The notes beneath the pieces were generated by a model that searched no databases, was not told the origin of the DNA, and saw nothing but the letters and a program-made list of their open reading frames with translations. Shown in pieces: positions 27,767-37,201 of a stretch of DNA of 64,000 nt. Position numbers and translations under genes: made by a program. Source of the stretch: JACRDG01 sp963760985 (GTDB lineage: Bacteria; Desulfobacterota; Desulfomonilia; Desulfomonilales; Desulfomonilaceae); contig CAVXFM010000013.1 of NCBI GenBank assembly GCA_963760985.1, positions 62,001 through 126,000 of the forward strand, given 5' to 3'. Every line of letters begins with the position of its first letter. Position 1 is the first letter of the stretch.

Positions 27767-28282
27767 ATGGCTCTGTTACCTTGTCGGGAGTGCGCGGCGG
27801 AGGTCAGTCGTGAAGCCCTTTCCTGTCCGCATTGCGGTGCCCCGTGGCCTACGACCCGGAAGTGGAAAGGCTCAGGATTCGAGTGGGTGTCTCAGACGAA
27901 AATCTTTGGAATTCCTCTCGTGCACGTGGCCTTCGGAAGGAACAAGAACGGGAAACGACGCGTAGCCAAGGGACTGGTGGCAGTAGGCCAATTTGCGATT
28001 GGGCTGGTGACTGTCGCACAATTCGGGGTCGGTATCCTGTTCGGATTTGGACAATTTATGGTGGGCCTGATCGTGCTCGCGCAGTTTGCCGGCGCCCTTG
28101 CGGTGGGCGTGGGGCAGTTTGCCACGGGGATCTTTGCCGCAGGGCAGTTCGTACTGGGAATCTACGGCCTGTGCCAGTTGGGATGGGCAAAATATCTGTG
28201 GAGCCAGAAACACGTGGATATGGAAGCGGTTGCGATGTTTTATACGATTCAGATGAAGGTCAGGCAATTCCTGGGCATTTGA
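27767..28282 (+). CDS. Zinc-ribbon protein with GQF-type hydrophobic repeats
   Basis: A 171-residue protein. Residues 6-26 form a zinc ribbon (CRECAAEV...CPHCG). After a linker, residues about 66-140 are a hydrophobic repeat in which Gln-Phe recurs every 10 or 11 residues (AVGQF, TVAQF, GFGQF, VLAQF, GVGQF, AAGQF, then LCQLG), separated by glycine-spaced small residues. The period does not match simple helices crossing the membrane; a beta-solenoid or packed glycine helices are possible. A GGAGG ribosome site precedes the ATG. Function unknown. Confidence 0.75.
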   Translation: MALLPCRECAAEVSREALSCPHCGAPWPTTRKWKGSGFEWVSQTKIFGIPLVHVAFGRNKNGKRRVAKGLVAVGQFAIGLVTVAQFGVGILFGFGQFMVGLIVLAQFAGALAVGVGQFATGIFAAGQFVLGIYGLCQLGWAKYLWSQKHVDMEAVAMFYTIQMKVRQFLGI

Positions 28283-28325
28283 ATAGTCGTGGCGAGGAGG
28301 CGGGAAGAAGGCTTCACCATCTGAA

Positions 28326-30152
28326 ATGAACGACCAGAGCAAAAACTGCCGGCCCGCGGGAACTTCGCTCGGGGAACACGCGTCGCACTCTCTCGCATCC
28401 TCGGTTTCATCAAGAGTCTCTCTGCTGGCTCTTCTCGCGATCTGGGGCGCGGTGATCGTGATCGTGAACCCCAGAGGCGAGTTCATGATCAACGACGACT
28501 GGTGCTTTGTGAAGGCGCTCCAGGGACTGTTCTCCGCTGGACGACTCGATTCGACCGGTTGGGGGCCAAGAGGCGCTCCTGGAGGCCCCAGTCTGCTTGT
28601 CCATCTGTTGTGGGGACATCTTTTTACCTTTTTCGGAGGTTTTTCCCTCACGACTTTAAGAATATCCGTCCTTGTCGCGGGGATTCTGGGATCCGTAGCC
28701 TTATTGGCACTGCTGCGCTCATCGCACGTCTCTCACAAAGAGGCACTTTGGGCTACCTTGACGCTTGTGCTCAGCCCTTTGTACTTGTCCCAGTGCTTTA
28801 CCTTCATGACGGACATCACGTTTACCGCGCTGGTGGCGTTCTCGCTGTGGCTTTTGTTCCTGGGGGTGCGGAGCGCTCGGACCTGGATATTGGCCGCGGC
28901 ATTGCTGTGTGCTCTGGCTTCGGTACTCACAAGGCAGATCGGAATCGTCGTCCCTCTGGGCTTCCTGGTCACGTGCTTCCTCCTTCCCAGAGGCGATGAT
29001 CTGGGCCGTACGAAAATGGTGCTCCTCGTGCTAGGACTTGTCGTGGTTCCTTGGCTGAGCTACGAATTCTTCCTCGCGTGGATTGGCAGTACCCCCATCA
29101 CCCGCCATCAGGTGGTCCAGGAGATTTGGCTTCGTCTGTCCGAAGAAGGCTTGTGGGCCTATACTGCCGGCTTGTACCTTCGTCTGGTCCACGGGGCCTT
29201 GCCGTATGCGTGCATCTTCGTCTCGCCGGTGCTGGCGCTGCGGTATCGTTGGCTGTGGTCTCATCGCTCTTTTCGCTGGTTCCTCCTGATCGTGACATGT
29301 GTCTTCGTGGTGTGTGAACTCCTCTTGATGACAGGCGTGATCGACCCGCGCATACATGGACTACGCAATACCATCTACAACGCGGGGATCGGGCCGGTTC
29401 TCTTGAAGGACGTCTATCTTCTTTGGATTCCTCGGGGGCCGGCTCTTTCCAAGCCCGCGTACTATGGCCTGGTGTATGTGTCTGTAGTGGCAATGGGGGC
29501 TTTTGGCGGACTGGCCATTTCGTCCCTCACACATCTCCTGAGGAATCGATCTCAGGTGGCCGCTTCTGCGTCATCTTGTGCATCTGAAGATAGGACCGGC
29601 TCCAGAACCGACGCGAGCTCGGAATTCATCGCTTCTGTTTCACTCGTTTCAGCTCTCCTGTACCTGGGGGTGATCACCCTGACGGGCTTTCACGATCGGT
29701 ATCTGATACCGGTGTGCTTGTTCCTCATCGTCTGGCTCGTGCTCGATCGGTCACGGGGCACAGGGCCGGCGCTCCCCTTGCCTGGTGTGTTGTTGGGGCT
29801 GGTTCCCCTCATTTTTTTCGGCGTATTCTCCCTCGCGGCAACTGCGGACTTCATGCAAATGAAACGCGCGCAGAAGCAAGCCCAGGATTTTATTCTCCAC
29901 GACATGCGGGCCAATCCATGCGACGGCGACGGTGGCATGGAGTTTAACGGCTATCACTGTTATAACCCGAACTTTAAACCGAAGCCCGGGTTGAGCTGGT
30001 GGTGGGTGACCAAGGAAGACTTCCTGGTCACACTGGGACCACTGAAGGGATATGAGGTGGTCCGGACCTTTCCGTTTTCAAGGTATATCGGGGCTCAAGC
30101 CGCGGTATACGTGCTCAGGCCGTTGCCATGTGTCAAGAAAAACCCAAAATAG
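28326..30152 (+). CDS. GT39/ArnT-superfamily membrane glycosyltransferase
   Basis: A 608-residue inner-membrane protein with about 12 helices. The first extracytoplasmic loop carries EFMINDDWCFVKAL, the acidic Asp-Asp pair expected for polyprenyl-phosphate-sugar-dependent transferases (PMT/ArnT/GT83 type), and another block LTTLRISVLVAGI follows. The C-terminal about 90 residues form a soluble domain with four cysteines. It starts 43 bases after the GQF protein and overlaps miaA by 25 bases. Acceptor and sugar are unknown. Confidence 0.75.
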   Translation: MNDQSKNCRPAGTSLGEHASHSLASSVSSRVSLLALLAIWGAVIVIVNPRGEFMINDDWCFVKALQGLFSAGRLDSTGWGPRGAPGGPSLLVHLLWGHLFTFFGGFSLTTLRISVLVAGILGSVALLALLRSSHVSHKEALWATLTLVLSPLYLSQCFTFMTDITFTALVAFSLWLLFLGVRSARTWILAAALLCALASVLTRQIGIVVPLGFLVTCFLLPRGDDLGRTKMVLLVLGLVVVPWLSYEFFLAWIGSTPITRHQVVQEIWLRLSEEGLWAYTAGLYLRLVHGALPYACIFVSPVLALRYRWLWSHRSFRWFLLIVTCVFVVCELLLMTGVIDPRIHGLRNTIYNAGIGPVLLKDVYLLWIPRGPALSKPAYYGLVYVSVVAMGAFGGLAISSLTHLLRNRSQVAASASSCASEDRTGSRTDASSEFIASVSLVSALLYLGVITLTGFHDRYLIPVCLFLIVWLVLDRSRGTGPALPLPGVLLGLVPLIFFGVFSLAATADFMQMKRAQKQAQDFILHDMRANPCDGDGGMEFNGYHCYNPNFKPKPGLSWWWVTKEDFLVTLGPLKGYEVVRTFPFSRYIGAQAAVYVLRPLPCVKKNPK

Positions 30153-31055
30153 TGGTGGTAGCCGGCCCGACTGCCTCCGGCAAGACCGCGGTCGGCATCC
30201 AGTTGGCACAGATGTGTGACGGGGAGATCGTGTCCGCGGATTCGATCCAGGTGTATCGACAGATGGACGTGGGCTCTGCAAAGCCAAGCCCTGAAGAAAT
30301 GGCGCTCGTACCGCACCATATGATAGACATCCGCGATCCTGACGAAGAATTTACGGCCGGTGATTATGTCCGAGAAGCGCGTGCATGCATCACAAATATC
30401 GTGGCACGAGGAAAAATCCCTCTTGTAGTCGGAGGCACAGGGCTTTACATTAGATGCCTACTGGGCGGCATCGTGGACTTGCCCCCCTCGCAACCCGTGC
30501 TGAGAGCCCGTTTGCAGCACGAAGAACTCACAGGGGGTGCAGGCACGCTTTTCGCGAGACTTGAGAAGATCGATGCAGAGACTGCGCTGCGGATAGATCC
30601 TCACAACTTGCCGAGAGTGATCAGAGCGCTCGAGGTATTCTTGCTCACCGGCAAGCCACTCTCTATATTAGTGAGAGAGCACTCGTTCGAGGATCGTCCG
30701 TATCGGCGCCTTTTCATCTGCCTGGCTCCGGAAAGGTCGCGTTTGTACGAACGGATTGATAAACGGGTGGACTGTATGATAAAGGGGGGATTGATTGAGG
30801 AGGTGGTACAGACTCAGCGAACGCGGTTATTCCCGGGATCTGAAGTCAATGCAGGCCCTGGGTTACCGTCATGCGTGCATGGTAGTGGCAGGAGAGATGG
30901 ATCGTGAGGATGCTGTCCGACTTATGAAAAGGGATACCCGGCGGTACGCCAAAAGGCAGCTCACGTGGTTTCGTGCCGAACCCGAGGTTTTGTGGTGTGA
31001 TCCTGAAGAAATCGAAGGGATCGGATTGAACGTTGGTGATTTTCTCGGAACGTGA
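30128..31055 (+). CDS. miaA: tRNA dimethylallyltransferase, frameshifted
   Basis: MiaA adds a dimethylallyl group to A37 of tRNAs reading UNN codons. The N-terminal half has the P-loop VVVAGPTASGKTAVGI, IVSADSIQVYRQMDVGSAKP and VGGTGLYIRCLL. The first frame runs to a false stop at 30907; the end of the protein, SERGYSRDLKSMQALGYRH and KRDTRRYAKRQLTWFR, is in the next frame to 31055. The break lies at about 30805-30815, after IEEVV. The joined product of about 308 residues has normal length. The hfq gene follows, a widely conserved order, which supports a functional gene and a sequencing indel. Confidence 0.92.
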
Positions 31056-31147
31056 TTTGTCGTCCGAGAATCCTTTCCTGGTCAGGCGCTGCGGGTGCAA
31101 ACGGCCGCGCGAGCGCAACCGGGATTAACTGTACGGGGGAGCTGAAG

Positions 31148-31381
31148 ATGCCGAAAACACATTTCAACATTCAAGATCAGTTTCTCAACCAGGTCCGAAA
31201 GGCGAGGATCGAAGTCGAGGTACTCCTGGTGTCGGGCAACTCCTTTACCGGTTATGTCCGTAGTTTTGACAGTTTTTGCATTATCGTGGAGAACGCTGAC
31301 AACATCTGTCTGATCTACAAACATGCACTGAGCATGCTACGGCCCGCAGAGGCCGGAGTTAAGGTTCCCGGGCTCGTATGA
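31148..31381 (+). CDS. hfq: RNA chaperone Hfq
   Basis: A 77-residue Sm-like protein that helps small RNAs pair with messengers. It shows the Sm1 region (NIQDQFLNQVRKARIEVEVLLVSG), FTGYVRSFDSFCIIV and the Sm2 signature YKHALSML; the canonical YKHA is intact. GGGGAGCTGAAG precedes ATG 31148. It follows miaA, as in many proteobacteria. The C-terminal tail is short. Confidence 0.95.
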   Translation: MPKTHFNIQDQFLNQVRKARIEVEVLLVSGNSFTGYVRSFDSFCIIVENADNICLIYKHALSMLRPAEAGVKVPGLV

Positions 31382-31787
31382 CCGTGTGCCGGGCGAGGTG
31401 ATGAGATCTGCCGTCGCAGCCCTCGGCTGCGGTTGGATAAGGACAGACGCGCGGAACGCGCCGGATAAGCCACTCTGAATAGAAACCCACGCCACAGGGA
31501 AGAACTCCTGAAAAGCGAAGCCTCCCTGTGGCCAGCGCTCGACGTGAACCCCGCCACACCATGCCGGTAATTTTCTCGGTCCGTCCCCAAAAGATTACTC
31601 TCACACACAACGTTGCCTTCAGCACGGCAGAAAGCCCCTTCGCTGCAGCCTGTACCGATTCGCGTTGCGTGTAGAATCGGGCAGGTTACAGGTGCAAGGG
31701 CTCGTTCGCTTCGGACGAGGCAAAGCCGTGTCATTGAGTCACTCTCGAGGCGTTCACCACGAGCGATGGGGAATGGACCACGAAAGG
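31382..31787. other. Gap between hfq and yjbQ, two possible hairpins
   Basis: About 400 bases without a credible gene. CGCAGC/GCTGCG near 31413-31431, soon after the hfq stop, and CCACAGGGA/TCCCTGTGG near 31491-31532 could form stems and may end transcription from either side; neither has a clear T-run. Confidence 0.4.
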
Positions 31788-32208
31788 CTATTCGCCAATG
31801 ATCTTGACCAATACGCGCTTGCGTCGGCCTCCATCGAACTCTCCGTAGAAGATTTGTTCCCAAGGGCCGAAATCCAGCTTGCCCCGCGTGATGGCCACCA
31901 CCACTTCTCGACCCATGATCTGTCTCTTGAGATGCGCGTCCCCATTGTCTTCGCCGGTGCGATTGTGCAGGTACCGATTGATCGGCTCGTGAGGAGCGAG
32001 GGTCTCCAACCATTTCTCGTAGTCCTGATGCAAACCCGATTCATCATCGTTGATAAAGACCGACGCGGTGATGTGCATCGCGTTCACGAGAACCAGGCCC
32101 TCATGAACGCCGCTCTCTGCCACCGCTTTTTTGTACGTCACCCGTAATGTTCACGAATTGCCTCCTCGTGGGGATCGTGAACCACAACTCCTTCCGATAG
32201 CTTTTCAT
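31788..32208 (-). CDS. yjbQ: YjbQ (UPF0047) family protein, frameshifted
   Basis: A small protein of the YjbQ family, some members of which have thiamine-phosphate synthase activity. It begins KSYRKELWFTIPTRRQFVNITGDVQK at ATG 32208 behind GGAGGA, and continues in the next frame as AVAESGVHEGLVLVNAMHITASVFINDDE, then GREVVVAITRGKLDFGPWEQIFYGEFDG. Joined, it has 139 residues, the usual size. The switch is caused by six A residues near 32128-32133 where five are needed. It is a homopolymer indel and a good example of the error class in this window. Confidence 0.9.
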
Positions 32209-32349
32209 GATATCCTCCTCGCAAAATCCAGAGCTCTCGCGGACAGAGATCTTCGATTTATGGTATGAAGAGTCACAAGAAAACGCTATCTGAAAATTGC
32301 GGTCCTCCTTGACCTGGTATGAGGACGTGGCCCGCGTACGGAGGAATTT

Positions 32350-32796
32350 ATGCCCAAAGTAGCCGAGGTGATGACTCACGAGGTCATCACTGTGACACCT
32401 GAGACTTCCTTGAGGGATCTCGCGAAGATCCTGGCGGAGAAAAACTTGAACGGCGCGCCTGTGGTGGACGACGAGGGGGACGTGATCGGCGTGGTGTGCG
32501 AATCCGATCTCGTGAACCAGAATATGCCGCTGCACATCCCCACCGTGTTCGTGATTCTGGATTCCATCATTCCCATGGAAAATCCATGGCGACTCCAAAA
32601 GGAATTCAAACGCATCACCGCGACCACGGTCGGAGACATCTTCTCTAAACCCGCGGTGTGCGTGGAACCGGACACAGACGTTGCCGAAGTGGCGCGTATC
32701 ATGAGCCAGCGGCACCTGCACACGATTCCCGTATTGGAGCGGGGCAAACTCGTGGGGGTGGTGGGCAAGGGAGACGTGATTCGCTCGCTGACATAA
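32350..32796 (+). CDS. Two-CBS-domain protein
   Basis: A 148-residue protein made of a CBS pair: AEVMTHEVITVTPETSLRDLAKILAEKNLNGAPVVD and, at the C-terminus, DIFSKPAVCVEPDTDVAEVARIMSQRHLHTIPVLERGKLVGVVGKGDVIRSL. Such proteins bind adenine nucleotides and act as energy or ligand sensors. It stands alone, with no fused effector domain. Confidence 0.9.
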   Translation: MPKVAEVMTHEVITVTPETSLRDLAKILAEKNLNGAPVVDDEGDVIGVVCESDLVNQNMPLHIPTVFVILDSIIPMENPWRLQKEFKRITATTVGDIFSKPAVCVEPDTDVAEVARIMSQRHLHTIPVLERGKLVGVVGKGDVIRSLT

Positions 32797-32892
32797 GACA
32801 TATAATACCATTAATCTTAGTCTGTTACGGCAAATACCTAGACTATAACATGAAAATTGGAGCATCTTTTTCAGAAATGACTTTAATTTTTC

Positions 32893-32921
32893 TTGACAAC
32901 ATCGCGAAATCATGGTTTAAG
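32893..32921 (+). promoter_or_regulatory. Possible sigma-70 promoter
   Basis: TTGACA (32893-32898), 17 bases, then TTTAAG (32916-32921), four of six matches to the -10 consensus. It precedes the hairpin-rich stretch upstream of larB. Confidence 0.45.
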
Positions 32922-32927
32922 GTTGGT

Positions 32928-33018
32928 CACACAGCGGGAGGCGTAGCCCGCTGCTCAACATACCTTTTCCCCTTGCGAAGCCCCGGTTCACATCCTCCTT
33001 TCCGGGGCTTTGGTTTGT
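32928..33018 (+). ncRNA. Candidate small RNA or attenuator upstream of larB
   Basis: The predicted transcript starts near 32928. It has a first stem CAGCGGG/CCCGCTG (32932-32953) and a second stem AAGCCCCGG/CCGGGGCTT (32978-33010) followed by TGGTTTG, a weak terminator-like end. The second loop exposes CCTCCTT, which can pair with ribosome-binding sites. An Hfq gene nearby makes small-RNA regulation plausible. It could equally be an attenuating leader of larB. Confidence 0.35.
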
Positions 33019-33145
33019 ACAGCGTCCCCCCAGCCTCAGGGCCTATCGACTCCTCCATCCAGTGCTCACAGATTTCCTGGCCCGGTCACGGCCGCGTGTT
33101 GCATTGCAACCGCGAGATCTGCAGAATCCCGGGAGAACACTAACC

Positions 33146-33961
33146 TTGGACCGACGCAAGCTGCGGGAAATATTGCAAGGTGTAAGAGATCGCCGAATGT
33201 CCACGGACGAGGCGAGTTTGCTTTTTCAGGACCTTCACACCGAAGAACTTGGGTATGCCTCGGTGGATCACCATCGTGCTGTCCGACTCGGGTTTCCTGA
33301 GGTCATTTTCGGGGAAGGCAAGACCGTGGTACAGATAGTCGGCATACTCCGGAGCCTCCAAGCCAGGCAGGACACGGTGTTGGCCACGCGAGTGGACGAC
33401 TCCAAGGCGAGGGAGATTCTCCCGCAGATTCCTGAGCTCAATCACAACTCCGTTGCACGAACCTTGGTGTACTCCCGCAAAGAGATCCCCATTCAAGGTC
33501 GCGGAACTGTGCTCGTCGTGTGCGCGGGCAGTTCGGACCTGCCAGTGGCCGAAGAAGCCAAGGTGACCGCGGAAGTGCTGGGTAACCATGTACATACCCT
33601 TTATGACGTGGGGGTCGCGGGGATACATCGGCTTCTTACCCACAGTCGCGAGCTCCGATCCGCGGAGGTGATCATTGCAGTGGCAGGTATGGAAGGCGCG
33701 CTTCCCAGTGTAATCGGCGGACTCGTCGACAGGCCCGTCATCGCGGTACCCACATCTGTAGGCTATGGAGCTGCATTCGGCGGCGTAGCTGCGCTTCTGG
33801 GTATGCTCAACTCATGCGCACCCGGTGTGGTGGTGGTAAATATTGACAACGGTTTCGGCGCTGCATACGCAGCCACTGCCATCAACCGCGAGCGAAGGGC
33901 CGATTCCCTCGATCATGGAACTGATGAAGCGTTGTCCGGCAATTGCAGAGGAACAGAGTGA
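33146..33961 (+). CDS. larB: Nickel-pincer cofactor biosynthesis protein LarB
   Basis: LarB carboxylates and hydrolyses nicotinic acid adenine dinucleotide, the first step towards the nickel-pincer nucleotide of lactate racemase and related enzymes. The C-terminal half is AIR-carboxylase (PurE)-like: VLVVCAGSSDLPVAEEA, HTLYDVGVAGIHRL, VAGMEGALPSVIGGL and VAVPTSVGYGAAFGG. The start is uncertain: TTG 33146, 12 bases after GGGAG, gives 271 residues, near the family size; the frame is open from 33062. No larC, larE or larA is in view. Confidence 0.88.
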   Translation: MDRRKLREILQGVRDRRMSTDEASLLFQDLHTEELGYASVDHHRAVRLGFPEVIFGEGKTVVQIVGILRSLQARQDTVLATRVDDSKAREILPQIPELNHNSVARTLVYSRKEIPIQGRGTVLVVCAGSSDLPVAEEAKVTAEVLGNHVHTLYDVGVAGIHRLLTHSRELRSAEVIIAVAGMEGALPSVIGGLVDRPVIAVPTSVGYGAAFGGVAALLGMLNSCAPGVVVVNIDNGFGAAYAATAINRERRADSLDHGTDEALSGNCRGTE

Positions 33962-34121
33962 ATCCGCGTTCCTCTCCAGAGGCAGTACGGGTGCCCCTGA
34001 GTACGACGTGAACAACGAGAGGAAGCCGCAGTTATTTCATCACGGGGACAGAGTGGTCTGGGAGTCCGCTCAAGGGAAGGCTTGTCATCATGGGGTCAAG
34101 GAGAGGCTCGGTGCAAAGTGA
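33915..34121 (+). CDS. Small hypothetical protein overlapping larB
   Basis: A 68-codon ORF begins inside the end of larB and ends inside the radC start, with KRCPAIAEEQSESAFLSRG and QLFHHGDRVVW. No convincing ribosome site and no family match, but the composition is protein-like. It may be an overlapping small gene or chance. Confidence 0.3.
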   Translation: MELMKRCPAIAEEQSESAFLSRGSTGAPEYDVNNERKPQLFHHGDRVVWESAQGKACHHGVKERLGAK

Positions 34122-34809
34122 GCCACACGTCAACGTCAAGCTCACCGCTGTCCAACGCAAGGAACTTCTACTGGAGCGCCTTTTTCGAGACCCCCTGCGC
34201 GGACTGACTGCAACGGAACTCCTGGAGTTGCTCCTCCTTTTTGTGACGCGTGGACGGGACCTACAACCCCGAGCCGAGGAACTCCTCGCTGCCTTCGGCA
34301 GTTTGAGGGGCGTATTGGACGCTTCAACCGTGGAGCTAAAAACCTTTGACGGAATTGGTGTGCAAGCAGCGGCCCTGATCCGCCTGGTCAGGGAGATCGC
34401 GGACCGTTGCTCCGCGACGCGTCAGCTTCCCCTGGAAGTCCTGGGCCACCCGCAAGAGTTGCAACGATATCTCGTGGCCAGGATGGGGCCCATGAGGGGA
34501 GAAGCGCTTCTCCTCCTTTTCTTGAACAGTCAGGGAATTCTTCTGGGTGAAGAGTTGATTGGCGCGGGAACCATAGATCAGGCGATACTGTTCCCGCGGC
34601 AGGTCATGGAGCGAGCTTTGCACTACAATGCCGCGTCTCTCGTAATCGTCCATAACCATCCCCACGGCCCTCCGCTGCCTTCGGCCCGGGATCGTGAAGA
34701 GGCGGAACGGCTTCGCGATCTGCTGATGCCGTTTGACATTCGGATTCTGGACGCTATAGTAGTGGGTCAGACTAGGTGTTTCAGCATCTTCAAGAACGCG
34801 CCACTCTAG
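34090..34809 (+). CDS. radC: RadC-family JAB/MPN-domain protein
   Basis: About 239 residues. The N-terminal helix-hairpin-helix region (TATELLELLLLF, KTFDGIGVQAAALI) is followed by an MPN/JAMM domain with VIVHNHPHGPPLPSARDREEAERL, supplying the His-x-His...Asp metal ligands. The cellular role of RadC is unsettled. An alternative GTG start at 34111 has GGAGAGG just ahead. Confidence 0.88.
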   Translation: MGSRRGSVQSEPHVNVKLTAVQRKELLLERLFRDPLRGLTATELLELLLLFVTRGRDLQPRAEELLAAFGSLRGVLDASTVELKTFDGIGVQAAALIRLVREIADRCSATRQLPLEVLGHPQELQRYLVARMGPMRGEALLLLFLNSQGILLGEELIGAGTIDQAILFPRQVMERALHYNAASLVIVHNHPHGPPLPSARDREEAERLRDLLMPFDIRILDAIVVGQTRCFSIFKNAPL

Positions 34810-35107
34810 ATCAAGTTGGCTGGCTGACCCGGTTGCGTCTCTGCGAAAACCACTCCTGGAATTCCCTGTCATGACATGTTTTGAGTGATCTTCATACGAG
34901 ACGGGTTTACCGCGCGAATGTCGCTCACGGGGATGTCCCGGAATGCTCATAACGCACCTCGAAACGAGTGTAACCAAGCCGATTCCGGTTTCTCGAGGTT
35001 TTCCGAGTGCTTCTCTCACCTGTTTTCTCCAGATCAGTCCGCGGTGCGCATGACACGGACTTTTCTGGAACCGCTCCCAAAAGCCGACTGAATTCGGAGG
35101 ACTAGTC
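34810..35107. other. Upstream region of the chemoreceptor gene
   Basis: About 300 bases without a gene. A GGAGG ribosome site lies just before the GTG at 35108. No clear promoter was found. Confidence 0.4.
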
Positions 35108-37201
35108 GTGGCCAGTTTTATCACCAAAAGTCTCAGGGGAAAACTCATCACCATTTTCTCTCTGGTGGTCCTGGTTTCCATCGCAATTGTCGGCTTCCTG
35201 GCGTTCCGTGGTGCTCGGTCCGCGCTGGAGGCTGCCGAGTACCAAAAGCTGGATTCCATCAGAGAAGCGAAGGCAGAGGCTGTAAGGGCCTACTTCAGTG
35301 ACGTGCGTGACAACGCACTGTTTATTTCAAGTACCGCTCGGGTGCGTAAAGCGTTCACGTATGTGAACTCTCCAGAAGGGCAAAAGCCCCTCTCAGAAAA
35401 ATCCACCGCAGGGGCTTCCTCGGGCCCAGCCTCAGCGTCCGCTGCGGTAGCCCTTCCTGAACAGGCAAAATCCATCATGGCACCGTTGACCGGACTCTTT
35501 GAGGATTTTTTTTCGATAAACGGAGTAAACCAAGGATACGAAGACTGCCTGTTCGTGGACGCGAAGCGAGGGCGCGTATTCCTCACGTACAAGAAACTTG
35601 CCGATTCGGGTGGGAATGTCCGCTCGGGTGCACTCAAGGGTACAGGTCTCGCGAAAGTATATGACCGTGTGATGAAGACGCAAAAGCCTGCTGCAACGGA
35701 TATCGGCGTATATCCGGTGGTTTCTGCCCCCATGGCGTTTGCGGGTGCCCCCGTGTTCGGGGAGGGGCACACTTTGCTCGGAGTGGTGGTACTCCGTATC
35801 AGCCCTAAGAGAATTGACAAAATCATGACGTTGACGGATTCGGCAGGCGCCACGACAGACGGGTACCTGGTAGGGGCCGATCTTCTGCTCAGATCACTCC
35901 CGCGACATGATAAAGATGCTCATGTGCTGAAGACAAAGGCCGGGCAGGAATCGACAAAGTTGGGACTGCAACAGAAGACGGGACACCTTATTGGACCGGA
36001 CTTCCGGGGAAGCGCATGCTTCATTTCCTACGGGAACGTTGGTCTTTCAAAAATCAACGATTCTTACGCTGACTTCGATTGGGCAATTATCACGGGAATT
36101 AGACGAAATGAAGCCAATCGGCCTGTGGTGTCTCTCGGTTATCTCATTTCCTTGATCGCCATTGTCGTCGCTGCCATTGCGGGTTTCGTCGCGTTCGTCC
36201 TTGCAAGGACCATTACAAGGCCCATACTTGCCCTCGCAAATCAAGCCAGCAGCGTGACCAAAGGTGACCTGACTTTCGAAGTGGCCACTCATCATCGGAG
36301 TGACGAAATCGGCGTGCTCAACCACACGTTCGAGACCATGGTGGACAGTTTGCGCCTCCAAACCCGTCAAACACTGGAAGGGATTCATGTGCTCGCGTCA
36401 TCCGCAGCCGAGATTTCCACCACAGTGCAGCAATTGGCCATGAGCACGACGAAAACTTCCGCCGCAGTGGCGGAAACCACCACTACCGTAGAAGAAGTGA
36501 AACAAGCAGCGAGAGTATCCAACGAGAAGGCCAGGAGTGTGTCCGAATCGTCCAAGCAGGCGGTCAGGATTTCACAAGAGGGCAAAAAGGCAACTGAGGA
36601 CACGATTCAGAAGATGACCTTGATCAAAGATCAAATGGAATCCGTGGGGGAGACCGTAGTGAAGCTCAGTGAGCAAAGCCGGGCGATCGAGGATATCATC
36701 GCGACGGTCCAGGACTTGGCCGATCAATCGAACCTCCTTGCGGTGAACGCGTCCATTGAAGCAGCGCGGGCCGGCGATCAGGGCAAAGGGTTCGCAGTAG
36801 TGGCGCACGAGATCAAGACTCTTGCCGACCAATCCAGGGATGCGACGGAACAGGTTCGCGGTATTCTTCAGGAAAACAGGAAATGGGTAAGTGCGGTGGT
36901 CATGGCCACCGAACAGGGAATCAAGGCGGTCGATGCCGGAGTACAGCAATCTCTTCTCGCGGGAGATTCCATTCAGGCGCTTTCCGGAAGTGTCGCAGAA
37001 TCCTCCCAGGCGGCAGGAGTGATCGACAGCTCCACCGAACAGCAATTCATAGGTGTGGATCAGGTGGCCTCGGCCATGGGCAACATTGAGGAGGCCATGC
37101 AGCAAAACCTGAGCGGCACGGTTCAGCTCGAAACCGCGGCGAGGAGGCTCCAGGACCTGGGGGATCAACTGAAGCACTTGGTCGACCGATACAGGATGTG
37201 A
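35108..37201 (+). CDS. Methyl-accepting chemotaxis protein with periplasmic sensing domain
   Basis: A 697-residue transmembrane chemoreceptor. The first helix is near residues 12-32 (LITIFSLVVLVSIAIVGFLA), a large extracytoplasmic double-Cache-like domain follows to about 340, then the second helix (YLISLIAIVVAAIAGFVAFVLA), a HAMP domain (RTITRPILALANQASSVTKGDL) and a long coiled-coil signalling domain. The hairpin tip DLADQSNLLAVNASIEAARAGDQGKGFAVVA is the conserved CheA/CheW-binding region. GTG start after CGGAGGACTA. It has no neighbouring che genes, so it must connect to a distant chemotaxis array. Confidence 0.92.
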   Translation: MASFITKSLRGKLITIFSLVVLVSIAIVGFLAFRGARSALEAAEYQKLDSIREAKAEAVRAYFSDVRDNALFISSTARVRKAFTYVNSPEGQKPLSEKSTAGASSGPASASAAVALPEQAKSIMAPLTGLFEDFFSINGVNQGYEDCLFVDAKRGRVFLTYKKLADSGGNVRSGALKGTGLAKVYDRVMKTQKPAATDIGVYPVVSAPMAFAGAPVFGEGHTLLGVVVLRISPKRIDKIMTLTDSAGATTDGYLVGADLLLRSLPRHDKDAHVLKTKAGQESTKLGLQQKTGHLIGPDFRGSACFISYGNVGLSKINDSYADFDWAIITGIRRNEANRPVVSLGYLISLIAIVVAAIAGFVAFVLARTITRPILALANQASSVTKGDLTFEVATHHRSDEIGVLNHTFETMVDSLRLQTRQTLEGIHVLASSAAEISTTVQQLAMSTTKTSAAVAETTTTVEEVKQAARVSNEKARSVSESSKQAVRISQEGKKATEDTIQKMTLIKDQMESVGETVVKLSEQSRAIEDIIATVQDLADQSNLLAVNASIEAARAGDQGKGFAVVAHEIKTLADQSRDATEQVRGILQENRKWVSAVVMATEQGIKAVDAGVQQSLLAGDSIQALSGSVAESSQAAGVIDSSTEQQFIGVDQVASAMGNIEEAMQQNLSGTVQLETAARRLQDLGDQLKHLVDRYRM

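Noticed and set aside
31315..32013. 232-codon minus-strand ORF across hfq and yjbQ
   Set aside because: Very Arg/Gly-rich shadow crossing two recognised genes; no start signal.
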